A stretch of DNA of 47,271 nucleotides from Demequina sp. GTDB taxonomy: Bacteria > Actinomycetota > Actinomycetes > Actinomycetales > Demequinaceae. Both the position numbers and the translations under genes were made by a program. Under the pieces are notes generated by a model. It saw only the letters and a list, made by a program, of their open reading frames with translations, was not told where the DNA came from and ran no database searches. Below are positions 1 through 10,268 of the stretch, piece by piece (position 1 is the stretch's first letter; each line of letters begins with the position of its first letter). The stretch spans positions 1 through 47,271 of the forward strand of contig JASBTB010000076.1 of NCBI GenBank assembly GCA_030148645.1, in the 5' to 3' direction.

Positions 1-120
1 GGGCATTGTGGTGGCCCAGACGGCCCGTGTGTCCGCGGCGTCACCGCTTGAGCCTCCCGCCGTCGGCGAGAGTCGCCCGCCACCTTGTGAAGGGTGCGCC
101 GCTGAGGCTGCCGCAGCGGG

Positions 121-1416
121 TCAGTCCAGGTAGTCCCGTAGCACTTGCGAGCGGGACGGGTGACGCAACTTGGACATCGTCTTGGATTCGATCTGGCGAA
201 TGCGTTCGCGCGTCACCCCGAACACGCGCCCGATTTCGTCGAGGGTCTTGGGCTGGCCGTCGGTGAGCCCAAAGCGCATTCCCACCACGCCGGCCTCTCG
301 CTCCGAGAGTGTGTCCATGACCTTGCTCAACTCTTCTTGCAACAACGTGAAACCCACGGCGTCTGCGGGCACCACTGCCTCGGAGTCCTCGATCAGGTCG
401 CCAAACTCGCTGTCGCCGTCCTCGCCCAGCGGGGTGTGCAGCGAGATGGGCTCGCGGCCATATTTCTGGACTTCGACAACCTTCTCCGGCGTCATGTCGA
501 GCTCTCGGGCCAATTCTTCGGGCGTGGGTTCGCGCCCCAAGTCTTGAAGCATCTGGCGTTGCACGCGGGCCAGTTTGTTGATGACTTCGACCATGTGCAC
601 GGGGATGCGGATGGTGCGGGCCTGGTCTGCCATGGCGCGAGTGATCGCCTGACGGATCCACCACGTCGCGTAGGTGGAGAACTTGTAGCCCTTGGTGTAG
701 TCGAACTTCTCGACGGCACGGATCAGACCGAGGTTTCCCTCCTGGATAAGGTCGAGGAACAGCATTCCGCGCCCCGTGTAGCGCTTGGCGAGAGAGACCA
801 CGAGGCGCAGGTTGGCCTCGAGTAGGTGGTTCTTCGCATGGCGTCCGTCGTTGGCGATCCATTCGAGTTCGCGCCGATTCTTCGGCGTGATCTTCTCGCT
901 GGCCGCGAGTTTCTCCTCCGCGAACAGACCGGCCTCGATCCGCTTGGCGAGATCGACTTCTTGCTCGGCGTTCAGTAGCGCGACCTTGCCGATTTGCTTC
1001 AGATAGTCCTTGACGGGGTCGGCCGTTGCTCCCGCCGTCATCACCTGCTGGACGGGTGCGTCGTCGTCCTCGCCGGTAATGACAAACCCGGCGATCTCCT
1101 CCGGTTCTTCGGCATCCGCATCGGGCGTACGCTCGGCCACGTCGGGACCCGGGCCTTCCTCATCGACAGCGGGCTTCGCTACGTCCGCCTCCGTGGCCTT
1201 GAGTGCTTTCGAGCGCGCAGATCCAGTGCCTTTGGCGGCACGCGCGGTGGCCGTGGGAGCGATGTCCTCAGTGGGGGCAGTAGCGGACGTGGTCTTCTCC
1301 TTCAGTGGGGTGGAAACTAAGTCGCGGCGTGACACTTTGGGGGTGCGGGACGAACCCGCTCGCGTGGGACTGGCGACGGCGGAACGATCAGACGACACAA
1401 GAGTCCTCTCGAGCAC
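121..1416 (-). CDS. sigA: Principal RNA polymerase sigma factor (sigma-70 family, SigA/HrdB-like)
   Basis: 431-aa ORF with region 1.2 ([31 protein letters not shown]), region 2 ([32 protein letters not shown]) and region 4 ([23 protein letters not shown]...LRDYLD). GTG start at 1416 (start codon not certain). Confidence 0.96.
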   Translation of the reverse strand: MLERTLVSSDRSAVASPTRAGSSRTPKVSRRDLVSTPLKEKTTSATAPTEDIAPTATARAAKGTGSARSKALKATEADVAKPAVDEEGPGPDVAERTPDADAEEPEEIAGFVITGEDDDAPVQQVMTAGATADPVKDYLKQIGKVALLNAEQEVDLAKRIEAGLFAEEKLAASEKITPKNRRELEWIANDGRHAKNHLLEANLRLVVSLAKRYTGRGMLFLDLIQEGNLGLIRAVEKFDYTKGYKFSTYATWWIRQAITRAMADQARTIRIPVHMVEVINKLARVQRQMLQDLGREPTPEELARELDMTPEKVVEVQKYGREPISLHTPLGEDGDSEFGDLIEDSEAVVPADAVGFTLLQEELSKVMDTLSEREAGVVGMRFGLTDGQPKTLDEIGRVFGVTRERIRQIESKTMSKLRHPSRSQVLRDYLD

Positions 1417-1462
1417 ATTGGGGGACTGCTGCAGCTCTCGTCGCCGCCAGCAAATCCATTAA

Positions 1463-1481
1463 ATTGTAGCGTCTATGTCAA
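1463..1481 (-). promoter_or_regulatory. Promoter-like elements upstream of sigA (TACAAT and TTGACA on the minus strand)
   Basis: Reverse complement reads TTGACATAGACGCTACAAT. Both hexamers are near consensus but only 7 bp apart, so they cannot be one promoter; they may belong to two overlapping ones. Confidence 0.35.
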
Positions 1482-1542
1482 CGTCATCGAGCCCCTGAAC
1501 AGTTCCGCTCGCCGGAAAAACCCGGCATACCTCGCGTAACGC

Positions 1543-2577
1543 CTACGCCGCCATCAGCCATCCCGGCGGAAGATGGGCGTCGATCGCGCACTGGACCAAT
1601 TCCGCGAGCCGGTAGCGTGGGTTGTCCTCGAGGGCCAGTGCAATGGCATGAGCCGCACCCGATTCGTCGCCCTGCCACCACCGCGCGAGTCCCAGGACGG
1701 TCATCACGGGGGCAGTGTCGGCTGGACACAACCACGTGACGTGGGCTGCCAGCGTCTCCAATCCAGCCAAGAGCCGCGCGTGCGGAGCGATCGCCGATGC
1801 TGGGAGAAGCATCACCTCAAGTGCCTGACGCACGGGAGCCACCGCCGGGTCAACACACAGCGCATCGGCGACGCTGCCCTCACCTGGCACCAGGTCGATC
1901 ACGATGGCGTCCCGCACCACGACGTCCCGTAGTCCCGCCGCAAGTTTGCCCACGTCGGGATCGGACGGGAGGACTCCTTCGGCCACGCGGGCCAATGCGC
2001 TGCGCCACGCATCGAGACGTTGCTGGCGCCAGCCAGCCATGTCCCTGTCACGCGATGCCCACGATCTTTCATGAGCCCTGTGCGCCTTGCGTCGCCGTTC
2101 GGCGGGCGCCTGGGCGCGATGTGCCGTGCCGTGTGGCTGTGCACGAAACGCTCGAACCACCGTCTTGGGAGCCGGGGGAACGACGTGGCCGTCATCTGGG
2201 CAACAGCGAGGATCCACGCATTCCGGAGAGCGGTACCGGCCGCGCGCCACCGCCCATGCGTCCACGACCTCGATGTGTGCGGCCAGGGCCTGCCGCGCCG
2301 CGACGGTGGTGCGGGTGCCGTCTGTGTCGGCGATACCGCCGTAGCCCACCACGATGGCGCGGTTCGCACCCACCTGCGACAGGTGGCCCGCGGCAATCGA
2401 ACACATAACGCGCGCGCAATCGGCTATCGCGAACTCGGCGGCGTCGGCACGCAGCACAGGGCGCATGATCCCCGACTCGGTGAGTCCCACGATGACCACG
2501 GAGTCGACGGGGGTGAATCCCAGCATCAGCGCAATGGTGGCGATGAACTCGCCAGGCTCGCTCAGTTTCAAGGTCAT
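1543..2577 (-). CDS. DUF4192 domain-containing protein
   Basis: 344-aa ORF; N-terminus MTLKLSEPGEFIATIALMLGFTPVDSVVIVGL resembles actinobacterial DUF4192 proteins; next to sigA. Confidence 0.85.
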   Translation of the reverse strand: MTLKLSEPGEFIATIALMLGFTPVDSVVIVGLTESGIMRPVLRADAAEFAIADCARVMCSIAAGHLSQVGANRAIVVGYGGIADTDGTRTTVAARQALAAHIEVVDAWAVARGRYRSPECVDPRCCPDDGHVVPPAPKTVVRAFRAQPHGTAHRAQAPAERRRKAHRAHERSWASRDRDMAGWRQQRLDAWRSALARVAEGVLPSDPDVGKLAAGLRDVVVRDAIVIDLVPGEGSVADALCVDPAVAPVRQALEVMLLPASAIAPHARLLAGLETLAAHVTWLCPADTAPVMTVLGLARWWQGDESGAAHAIALALEDNPRYRLAELVQCAIDAHLPPGWLMAA

Positions 2578-2685
2578 GCCGACACCGTGGCAGGGTCCGC
2601 ACGGCTGCAGTCGAGGGAAACTTCCGAGATGTGGGCAAGCAACTCAAGGTCAGCCTGGGTACGACACGCGCCCTAGTCTGGTCGG

Positions 2686-3756
2686 ATGGACGACGCCACA
2701 CGCACCGCAAGGGTTGACGACGTCATTGTCACGGCACTCGGCCAGGTTGCCACCGACATCGCGCCCGCGACCCACAGCCCGCAAGAACTTCTGGCACCGG
2801 TGTGTGAGTTGGCCGCCAGGGGCAAGCGGATGCGCGCACTGTTGGTGGTCAGCGCTCACGATGCGTGTGACGGTCAAGAATCCGACCGCGCTACCCTCGT
2901 GGCCGGGGCGGTCGAGCTCTTCCAGACCGCGGCACTCATCCATGACGACGTTCTCGACCGCTCGGACACGCGACGGGGGGCGACCTCGACCCACCGCAGC
3001 CTTGAGGCGCTTCACTCGTCCCAGGCGTGGCTGGGCGACGCCGAGAGATTTGGGGTAGGCGGCGCGATTCTTGCTGGCGATCTTGCCCTGATGGCCAGTC
3101 ACCATACGTTGGCTACCGCGATCATCGGCCTCTCGCGCGACGTGGCGACGGCTGTGGGGCGGCGCTTCGCCTCCATGGTGAGCCTGTGTACCGCGGGCCA
3201 GTATCTGGACATCCGGCTCGCGGCGCAGCCGTTGGCAACGCTCGGCCAGCACACCGAGGACATCGTCGCGACGATGCGAGCCAAGACGGCGTCGTATACG
3301 GCCGAGGGGCCGCTCGCCTTGGGCGCCGCGCTTGCCGGGGCCAGCGGTGACACGGTCCACCAGTGGGCCGCCGTGGGTGTGCCGTTGGGTATCGCCTTCC
3401 AACTGCGGGACGACCTGTTGGGCATCGTCGGAAAACCCGAGACGACGGGCAAGCCCGCTGGCGACGACCTCCGTGAGGGCAAGCGCACCTTACTGTTGTC
3501 TTTCGGCATCGATCGCACCGATAGCGCTGGCCGCGCCGTGCTCGCCGGGACGGTGGGCAACGAGTCCGCCTCGGCCGTGGATGTCGCGGCGGCGGTGGAT
3601 GTGCTCCACGCCTCGGGCGCGGTCCTCGCCGTCGAAAGCCACATTCAGGACTACGCCGATCGGGCACGCGAAGCGTTGGGTGCTCTCGCGATAGACGCTG
3701 CCCATCGCGCTCGACTTGAGAGCCTCATCGACTCGACCGTCTCCCGCGCGGCCTAA
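2686..3756 (+). CDS. Polyprenyl (geranylgeranyl/heptaprenyl-type) diphosphate synthase
   Basis: First Asp-rich motif in AALIHDDVLDRSDTRRG, second in QLRDDLLGIVG. TAGTCT -10-like box 6 nt before ATG. Confidence 0.93.
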   Translation: MDDATRTARVDDVIVTALGQVATDIAPATHSPQELLAPVCELAARGKRMRALLVVSAHDACDGQESDRATLVAGAVELFQTAALIHDDVLDRSDTRRGATSTHRSLEALHSSQAWLGDAERFGVGGAILAGDLALMASHHTLATAIIGLSRDVATAVGRRFASMVSLCTAGQYLDIRLAAQPLATLGQHTEDIVATMRAKTASYTAEGPLALGAALAGASGDTVHQWAAVGVPLGIAFQLRDDLLGIVGKPETTGKPAGDDLREGKRTLLLSFGIDRTDSAGRAVLAGTVGNESASAVDVAAAVDVLHASGAVLAVESHIQDYADRAREALGALAIDAAHRARLESLIDSTVSRAA

Positions 3757-3779
3757 AGTACTGCGCCCACGCGCGGTTC

Positions 3780-4121
3780 CTAGAAAACGGTCTGGGCCAG
3801 CCGCCGCACAGGAGCCCGCTTGCCGGATCGCAAAGCGTCCAGGGGCGTGGCGGCGAGTTCGTCGTGCGTCGTCGTCAGCCATTCGACGATGACGTCGTCG
3901 CTCAGGCCTGCATCGGCCAAGACCGTGACGGTGCCGCGCACGGTCGCGAGAACCTCTGGACCGTCGTCGCCGTCGACGATTTGCCCGGCGGGTAGATACA
4001 GCGCGTTATTGTCTCCACGCCTGGTGGCGATCAGGTGACGCTCTCGCAACAACTCCCTGACTCGGGACAACGGCACGCCGAGGGCCTCGGCGCACTCGGG
4101 GACGCTCAACCATTCGCTCAC
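3780..4121 (-). CDS. Rv2175c-family DNA-binding protein (helix-turn-helix)
   Basis: Start trimmed to GTG at 4121: VSEWLSVPECAEALGVPLSRVRELLRERHLIATRRGDNNALYLPAGQI...; TACGCT box 6 nt upstream on the minus strand supports this start. Confidence 0.85.
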   Translation of the reverse strand: MSEWLSVPECAEALGVPLSRVRELLRERHLIATRRGDNNALYLPAGQIVDGDDGPEVLATVRGTVTVLADAGLSDDVIVEWLTTTHDELAATPLDALRSGKRAPVRRLAQTVF

Positions 4122-4179
4122 GTGACAAGCGTAGCGAGCAACCTCGCCTCCCTTGTGCTCCCGGACAGGAACAACTACA

Positions 4180-4206
4180 GTCACATCTGTCACAATTATC
4201 ACATGG
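4180..4206 (+). promoter_or_regulatory. Three-copy 9-bp direct repeat GTCACATCT-GTCACAATT-ATCACATGG (candidate MtrA-type box)
   Basis: G/ATCACA hexamer at exactly 9-bp period, 40-66 bp upstream of the LysM/transglycosylase ATG. Confidence 0.55.
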
Positions 4207-4245
4207 GTCTCGTGAGTATCGCGACGCCCAGCGGAAGGAGCCGCC

Positions 4246-5538
4246 ATGGACGCGCGCACGGGCACCCTGAGAGCCATCGCCACCTCGCTGACCACCACCG
4301 CTGCCATTGCCCTCGTGTCGTTGCCGGCGCAAGCGGACATCGACCATGTGGTGGCTCCCGGAGATACGGTGTCGCGCCTGGCAGCCAGATACGGCGTCCC
4401 CACCTCCCGCATCATCGCCGCCAACGACCTCGACGCGTCAGCCACGATCTACCTCGGCGAGCGCCTGAGCATCCCCACCTCTTCGCCTGCACCGTCCACG
4501 CTCAAGCACGTGGTGGTGCGCGGCGACACCGTGTGGGACCTTGCCGCATCCTACGGAGTCGCCGTTTCGGATCTTCTGCGCGCAAACTCGCTCGACGCGA
4601 TGGCGACGATCCGTATCGGGCAGACGCTCGCAATTCCCATCCCCGCCAACTCCCCTGGCCAGCCGGCAGCCATCGCACCTGCACCGATCCAGGCGTCAAC
4701 CTACATCGTTGCGGGTGGAGACACGGTGTGGTCCATCGCCCGTCGGTTCCAGACCTCCGTGACGGCCCTTGCACAGAGCAACACCCTGAGAAACCCGTCC
4801 CTCATCCGGGTGGGCCAAGCGCTCACCGTGCCCGCGCGCACGGCCACACCGGTGCTAGCCACCGACTCGAACATCGGCTCGGTGTCCCCGACCTCCTCCA
4901 CATATGTGGTGCAGGCGGGCGACACCGTCTCGTCGATCGCGGCACGCTACGGCACCACCGTGCCCGGCATCGTCGCCACCAACGCACTGGCCAATCCGGC
5001 GATGATTCGCATCGGCCAAGTGCTCACCGTGCCCGCAGGTGCGCCCACCGCACTTGTGGGCAGCACCTTCCTCGGCCGCACCTACCCCGCCTCCGTGGTC
5101 GCCGCAGCCAACGTCAACAAAGCAACGCTCAACTCGATGCAGGTACCTAGTCGCACGCAGATGCGGCAGCTCGTCATCGATACGGCCCACAGCATGGGAG
5201 TGGACTCAGCGCTCGCCCAAGCGATCGCCTACCAGGAGTCGGGATTCGACCAGCGAGCCGTCTCCCCGGCCAACGCGGTCGGCACGATGCAGGTGATCCC
5301 TTCCTCGGGCGAGTGGGCCTCCACCCTGGTGGGGCGCGACCTGAACCTGCTGATCGCACAAGACAATGTGACCGCTGGCGTCGCGATCTTGAGACAACTT
5401 CAACGTAAGGGCACCTCGTTGGACATTGCGATCGCGGGCTACTACCAGGGGGAGCGGTCCGTCAGGACAAGAGGAATGAACTCTGACACGGTCCGGTACG
5501 TTGCATCAGTGAAATCCCTCATGGCCCGTTTCGACTAG
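4246..5538 (+). CDS. LysM-repeat lytic transglycosylase (secreted, four LysM domains + SLT domain)
   Basis: Four LysM motifs (HVVAPGDTVSRLAARYGV; HVVVRGDTVWDLAASYGV; YIVAGGDTVWSIARRFQT; YVVQAGDTVSSIAARYGT) then SLT-like ALAQAIAYQESGFDQRAVSPANAVGTMQVIPSSG; signal-peptide-like N-terminus; SD GGAAGGAG. Confidence 0.94.
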   Translation: MDARTGTLRAIATSLTTTAAIALVSLPAQADIDHVVAPGDTVSRLAARYGVPTSRIIAANDLDASATIYLGERLSIPTSSPAPSTLKHVVVRGDTVWDLAASYGVAVSDLLRANSLDAMATIRIGQTLAIPIPANSPGQPAAIAPAPIQASTYIVAGGDTVWSIARRFQTSVTALAQSNTLRNPSLIRVGQALTVPARTATPVLATDSNIGSVSPTSSTYVVQAGDTVSSIAARYGTTVPGIVATNALANPAMIRIGQVLTVPAGAPTALVGSTFLGRTYPASVVAAANVNKATLNSMQVPSRTQMRQLVIDTAHSMGVDSALAQAIAYQESGFDQRAVSPANAVGTMQVIPSSGEWASTLVGRDLNLLIAQDNVTAGVAILRQLQRKGTSLDIAIAGYYQGERSVRTRGMNSDTVRYVASVKSLMARFD

Positions 5539-5595
5539 ATCACGATCGGGACGGCCTCCCACCATGTGCCCCTACCGACTCATTAGAATGTGATT

Positions 5596-7545
5596 GTGGC
5601 CGAGACGCTTACCGACCCCATGCTCGGCCGTCTAATCGACGGCCGCTACGAGGTGCGCGAACGCGTGGCCTCCGGAGGCATGGCGACCGTATACCTCGCG
5701 CTCGATCGGCGCCTCGAAAGGCTCGTAGCCGTCAAGGTGATGCACGCCGATCTGGGTTCCGAGCGGGAACGCCGCGAATTCGCTTCACGCTTCCGCCGGG
5801 AGGCCAAGGCCTCCGCCCGCCTGACTCATCCAGGCATGGTGAGGGTCTACGACCAAGGCACCGACGGCGACATCTCCTACCTCACAATGGAGTACGTCGA
5901 AGGGGAGAATCTGCGGGCCCGCCTCCACCACGAGTCGACCCTGCCTGTCGGCGAGGCGCTTGGCATCGTCGAAGCGGTCCTGGACGCCCTCAACGCTGCC
6001 CACCGCCAAGGCCTCGTGCATCGAGACGTCAAGCCCGAAAACGTCCTCATCGACGAGGACGGTCGCCCCAAATTGGCTGACTTTGGCCTGGCCCGCGCCG
6101 TGACGGAGGTGACGGCAACCTCCACGGGAACCATCATGGGCACCGTCGCCTACCTCGGCCCCGAACTCGTCTCCAGCGGCACCGCCGATTCCCGCACGGA
6201 CGTGTATGCGACCGGAATCCTGCTTTTCGAGGCGCTCACCGGGCGTCAACCCTTCACCGCCCCCAGTGCGATCGAAGTGGCGGCGCGCCACGTCCACGAG
6301 GACATCCCCGCCCCTTCCACGTACGTCCCGTGGCTTCCCGCAGAAATCGACGACCTGGTCTTGACTTTGGCGGCCCGTGAACCAGGCGACCGCCCCGTCG
6401 ACGCCGGGGCGGCGCTCGCCATGTTGCGCCAGTCACGCGCCATGATCGACGATCCCACGCTCGACCGCCGGGCCGACCCACCATCGGGAACCGTTCCGGT
6501 AGTCGACGACGACACCGCGATTCTCGACGCGGTTGCCCCCGGCTCGACCATCGCACTACCCATAGGAGCCGGCACCCCCGCTTTCGCACCCATCGATGGC
6601 GAGATCGTCGATGACGACCCCGAGGCCGTGGAGCCGATGCAAGAAAACCGCCGCGTGGGCCTATGGGTGGGCGCGGTGGTGGCCACCCTGATCGTCCTGT
6701 TCGGCCTCGGCGCGTGGTGGTACACCACCCAGGGCCCCGGCGCCTACACGACGGTGCCTCCGGTGGCTGGCGAAACCTCGAGCGATGCCCGGGCGATTCT
6801 GGAGAGCGCTGGTTTGGTGGTGCTGCCCCAGCAGGAGTTCTCGGACGACGTCCCGCCGGGCCTGGTCATTGGCACCAGTCCGGGCGCGCAGGAACAGATC
6901 GGCAAGGGCGAGACCGTCACGTTGACCGTGTCCAAGGGCCAGCGCATGGAAACCGTGCCGCGTGTGGTGGGGATTCCCGAGGCCGACGCCTTGGACATCT
7001 TGGGCCAAAGCGGCTTCACCGTGGGCACCAAGAACGCCGTGTATTCGGACACGGCTCCCAAGGGTGAGATCACCTCCATAAGTCCTGCCGCCGACGAGTC
7101 CGTACCGTGGAACACCCCCATTGACCTTGTGATCTCGAAAGGCCCCGCGCCCGTCCAGGTGCCGAACGTGATCGGACTCACTGAGGAGCAAGCCAAGGAA
7201 CTGCTGACCGGCGCGAACTTTGCCATGGTCGTGACGGTCGAGTACGGCCGCAGCAACGATGTCGGCAAGGGCGAGGTCTTCGCGGCCGATCCCGCCCCCG
7301 GTTCAGAATCGACGCGGACCGCGTCGATCACTTTGCGGGTCTCCGAAGGAAAGCCGCTGGTGACGATAGCCAACTACATCGGCATGGACGTGAAGGTGGC
7401 GCAGAAGGCGGCGAAGAATGCAGGACTCAAGGTGACACTGGGCGGAAAGTGGCCCTTTAGTTCCCAAAACTCCATCTCTGACCAGTACCCCGCGCCTGGC
7501 ACGCAAGTCGAATCGGGGTCGGAAATCTTCCTCGAATACAACTAG
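5596..7545 (+). CDS. PASTA-domain Ser/Thr protein kinase (PknB/Stk1-like)
   Basis: Kinase motifs VAVKVM, HRDVKPENVLI, DFG (LADFGLARA); TM segment VGLWVGAVVATLIVLFGLGAWWY; about four PASTA repeats. Track start is 5590 (GTG); GTG at 5596 preferred because TAGAAT ends 6 nt upstream. Confidence 0.95.
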   Translation: MAETLTDPMLGRLIDGRYEVRERVASGGMATVYLALDRRLERLVAVKVMHADLGSERERREFASRFRREAKASARLTHPGMVRVYDQGTDGDISYLTMEYVEGENLRARLHHESTLPVGEALGIVEAVLDALNAAHRQGLVHRDVKPENVLIDEDGRPKLADFGLARAVTEVTATSTGTIMGTVAYLGPELVSSGTADSRTDVYATGILLFEALTGRQPFTAPSAIEVAARHVHEDIPAPSTYVPWLPAEIDDLVLTLAAREPGDRPVDAGAALAMLRQSRAMIDDPTLDRRADPPSGTVPVVDDDTAILDAVAPGSTIALPIGAGTPAFAPIDGEIVDDDPEAVEPMQENRRVGLWVGAVVATLIVLFGLGAWWYTTQGPGAYTTVPPVAGETSSDARAILESAGLVVLPQQEFSDDVPPGLVIGTSPGAQEQIGKGETVTLTVSKGQRMETVPRVVGIPEADALDILGQSGFTVGTKNAVYSDTAPKGEITSISPAADESVPWNTPIDLVISKGPAPVQVPNVIGLTEEQAKELLTGANFAMVVTVEYGRSNDVGKGEVFAADPAPGSESTRTASITLRVSEGKPLVTIANYIGMDVKVAQKAAKNAGLKVTLGGKWPFSSQNSISDQYPAPGTQVESGSEIFLEYN

Positions 7546-7583
7546 CGTCAGCCGCAGGCCAACGGCTTGCTGTCGTCGTGGAC

Positions 7584-8972
7584 CTAGTCGTCCACCGACA
7601 GTTCTTCGAGCGGCAGTTGGTTGCGATGGGACAATAATCCCGACACGAGAAACGCCATCTCGAGCGACTGTTGGTGGTTCAGGCGCGGATCGACCTTGGT
7701 CTCATAGCGTCGGGCGAGTCCCTCGTCGTCAATCTCCGCGGTGCCCCCCATGACCTCTGTGACGTCGTCGCCCGTGAGCTCCACGTGGAGTCCGCCAGGG
7801 ACGGTGTCGAGTGCACGGTGCACCTCGAAGAAACCCTTGACCTCATCCAGGATGGTGTCGAAGCGACGCGTCTTGAAACCGGACTCCGACGTGAACGTGT
7901 TGCCGTGCATCGGGTCGGTCAGCCACGTGACGCTCGCCCCCGCGTCGCGTACGCCTGCAACAATTCCGGGCAGCACGTCGCGCACCTTGTCTGCGCCCAT
8001 GCGCGCCACCAGGGTGATGCGGCCGGGAACGTTGTCGGGATTGAGGCGGTTCGCAAGCGCCACGGCATCGGCCGCCGTGCAGGTGGGACCGAGCTTGATG
8101 CCGATCGGGTTGTGGACCTTTGACATGAACTCGACGTGCGCGCCGTCGAGTTGGCGGGTGCGTTCGCCGATCCAGAGGAAGTGGGCCGAGCAGTCGTACG
8201 CCAGTCCGGAGCGTGAATCGATACGCGTTAGCGCCCGCTCGTAGTCCAGCAACAATGCCTCGTGACTCGAGAAGAACTCGACGGTCTTGAGCGCCTCGAA
8301 GTCACCACCGGCGGCTTCCATGAACCGCACGGCCCGATCGATCTCCCCCGCCACCTTGTCGTACGCCGCATACGCGGGGTTTGCAGCGAAGCCGCGGTTC
8401 CACTGGTGCACGCGACGCAGGTCTGCGAAACCTCCGGTGGTGAAGGCCCGGATCAGATTGAGGGTCGACGCGGACACGTGGTACGCGTCCACAAGCCGCT
8501 CCGGGTTGGGCCTTCTGGATTCAGGATCGAATGCCGAATGGTTGACGATGTCACCCCGGTACGCGGGTAGCGTCACGCCATCCCTGGTCTCCCAGTCGGA
8601 GGAACGCGGCTTCGCATACTGTCCAGCCATCCGCCCGATTTTCACGATGGGCGTCGAGGCGCCGTAAGTGAGCACGACCGCCATCTGGAGGATCGTTTTG
8701 ATCTTGTTGCGGATCCGGTCCGCGGTCGCCTCGGCGAAGATCTCGGCGCAGTCGCCTCCCTGCAACACAAACGCGTCACCCCGGCCAGCCGCCGCGAGGT
8801 GGCCGCGTAGCACGTCGGCCTCACCCGCGAACACCAGCGGCGGCACCTGCTTGAGCCTCGTCACCGCGCGCTGCAGCGCGTCTGTGTCGGGCCAGTTGGG
8901 CTGTTGTCGGGATTCGCACGTGAGGTAGTCGTCAACCCCAGCGGCGACGAGCTTCTCGTCCGTCGAGGTCAT
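7584..8972 (-). CDS. aroG: Class II 3-deoxy-7-phosphoheptulonate synthase (DAHP synthase)
   Basis: 462 aa; PPLVFAGEADVLRGHLAAAGRGDAFVLQGGDCAE, KIGRMAGQYAKPRS, VTWLTDPMHGNTF. Overlaps the upstream PFK by ATGA. Confidence 0.96.
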   Translation of the reverse strand: MTSTDEKLVAAGVDDYLTCESRQQPNWPDTDALQRAVTRLKQVPPLVFAGEADVLRGHLAAAGRGDAFVLQGGDCAEIFAEATADRIRNKIKTILQMAVVLTYGASTPIVKIGRMAGQYAKPRSSDWETRDGVTLPAYRGDIVNHSAFDPESRRPNPERLVDAYHVSASTLNLIRAFTTGGFADLRRVHQWNRGFAANPAYAAYDKVAGEIDRAVRFMEAAGGDFEALKTVEFFSSHEALLLDYERALTRIDSRSGLAYDCSAHFLWIGERTRQLDGAHVEFMSKVHNPIGIKLGPTCTAADAVALANRLNPDNVPGRITLVARMGADKVRDVLPGIVAGVRDAGASVTWLTDPMHGNTFTSESGFKTRRFDTILDEVKGFFEVHRALDTVPGGLHVELTGDDVTEVMGGTAEIDDEGLARRYETKVDPRLNHQQSLEMAFLVSGLLSHRNQLPLEELSVDD

Positions 8973-10168
8973 GACTGCCCGATATCAGCCAACAGATCGA
9001 CGTACCAGGGCGTGGATGTGTCGAACCGCTTGTGACCGGCGATGCGTGGGAACTCGATGCACTTGAGGCGACCACCGTCCTCCTCGTCGTGCCCCACCAC
9101 GCCCGGTTCGCCGCGAAGCGCGCACTCCACCGCGTAGTCGGTCATCGACTTGATCAGGCGCAAGTCCTCGACGTTGGCACGGGCAGAGCGAGAGAAGTAC
9201 CCCGACTTCTGCACCATGACCTTGTCGGCGCCGATGCGCTCGGCGAACTGCTGGGCGAACCACTTTCCCGGGTTGATGGTGTCGAGCTTGACGTGTCCGA
9301 AGGGGTCGCGCTCCACCGTGCCGCCAGCCTCCTCGATTTCCTCGATAATCTCCGGTACTCCCGCACCCTCAGACAGGAAGATGTTGACATTGCCCACCGA
9401 GTCCATGACGGCCCTGAGGCGGTCGGCTTCGGCATCGAGGTCGATGGGCTGCTCGGGAACGTACACCGCGTGAATGTCCCAGCGCTGCCGCGACAGACCA
9501 ATGTCGGGGACCCACTCGCGGGTGTCGAGCCATTGGCGGTACTTGAGCGAGGCCGCAGCGGTCAACCAGCCACTCGCACGACCCATGACCTCGTGCACGA
9601 TCAGCATGCGCGGAGACGAACGGTGCTCGCCGATGACGTTCTGCGCGAACACGGAGGCCTGGTCGGCGGCACTCCACGCGCCGAGGCTCTGGCGGATGGG
9701 GACGATGTCGTTGTCGATCGTCTTGGGCAGACCCACCACGGTCAGCGGGTAATCGTGCGCCTCAAGGTACGCGGCAAGGTCGGCTGCGGCCGTGTTGGTG
9801 TCGTCGCCACCAATCGTGTGAAGCACATCGACGCCGTCCTTGCGAAGTTGCTCTGCGGCAACCTCAAGCGGGTTCTCCCCTTCCTTGACGAGGCCGCGCC
9901 TGACGCAGTCCTCGACGTTGGTGAACTTAACGCGCGAGTTGCCGATGGGCGAGCCGCCGAACTCGTGGAGGACGCCAGCCTTGTCGCGCACGGCATCCGT
10001 CACGACAACCGAATTGCCGGTGAGAAGACCCCAGTAGCCGTGCTGGTAGGCGACGATCTCTACGTCCGGCGCGATCTCGGTGTAGCGACCAATGAGGCCA
10101 CCGACGGCCGATGACAGACAGGGAGCAAAGCCTCCTGCGGTGAGCAACGCGACGCGACGAACGGACAT
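8969..10168 (-). CDS. 6-phosphofructokinase, pyrophosphate-dependent type
   Basis: TAGGFAPCLSSAVGG, TIGGDDTNTAAADLAAYL (GGDD rather than ATP-type GGDG), PKTIDNDI, MGRASGWL. Confidence 0.92.
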   Translation of the reverse strand: MSVRRVALLTAGGFAPCLSSAVGGLIGRYTEIAPDVEIVAYQHGYWGLLTGNSVVVTDAVRDKAGVLHEFGGSPIGNSRVKFTNVEDCVRRGLVKEGENPLEVAAEQLRKDGVDVLHTIGGDDTNTAAADLAAYLEAHDYPLTVVGLPKTIDNDIVPIRQSLGAWSAADQASVFAQNVIGEHRSSPRMLIVHEVMGRASGWLTAAASLKYRQWLDTREWVPDIGLSRQRWDIHAVYVPEQPIDLDAEADRLRAVMDSVGNVNIFLSEGAGVPEIIEEIEEAGGTVERDPFGHVKLDTINPGKWFAQQFAERIGADKVMVQKSGYFSRSARANVEDLRLIKSMTDYAVECALRGEPGVVGHDEEDGGRLKCIEFPRIAGHKRFDTSTPWYVDLLADIGQS

Positions 10169-10268
10169 GCGACAAGCCTTTCAGGTGGGGGGTTTCCCGC
10201 TCATTCTAGGGGGGCACGAAAGGCCCAGTGGCGACGCGGGTCCTTGGCAATGCGGACGATGTGGCCGG

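Noticed and set aside
9032-10114. Long plus-strand ORF (360 aa) opposite PFK
   Set aside because: Antisense shadow ORF in high-GC DNA; the minus-strand frame encodes an unmistakable phosphofructokinase.
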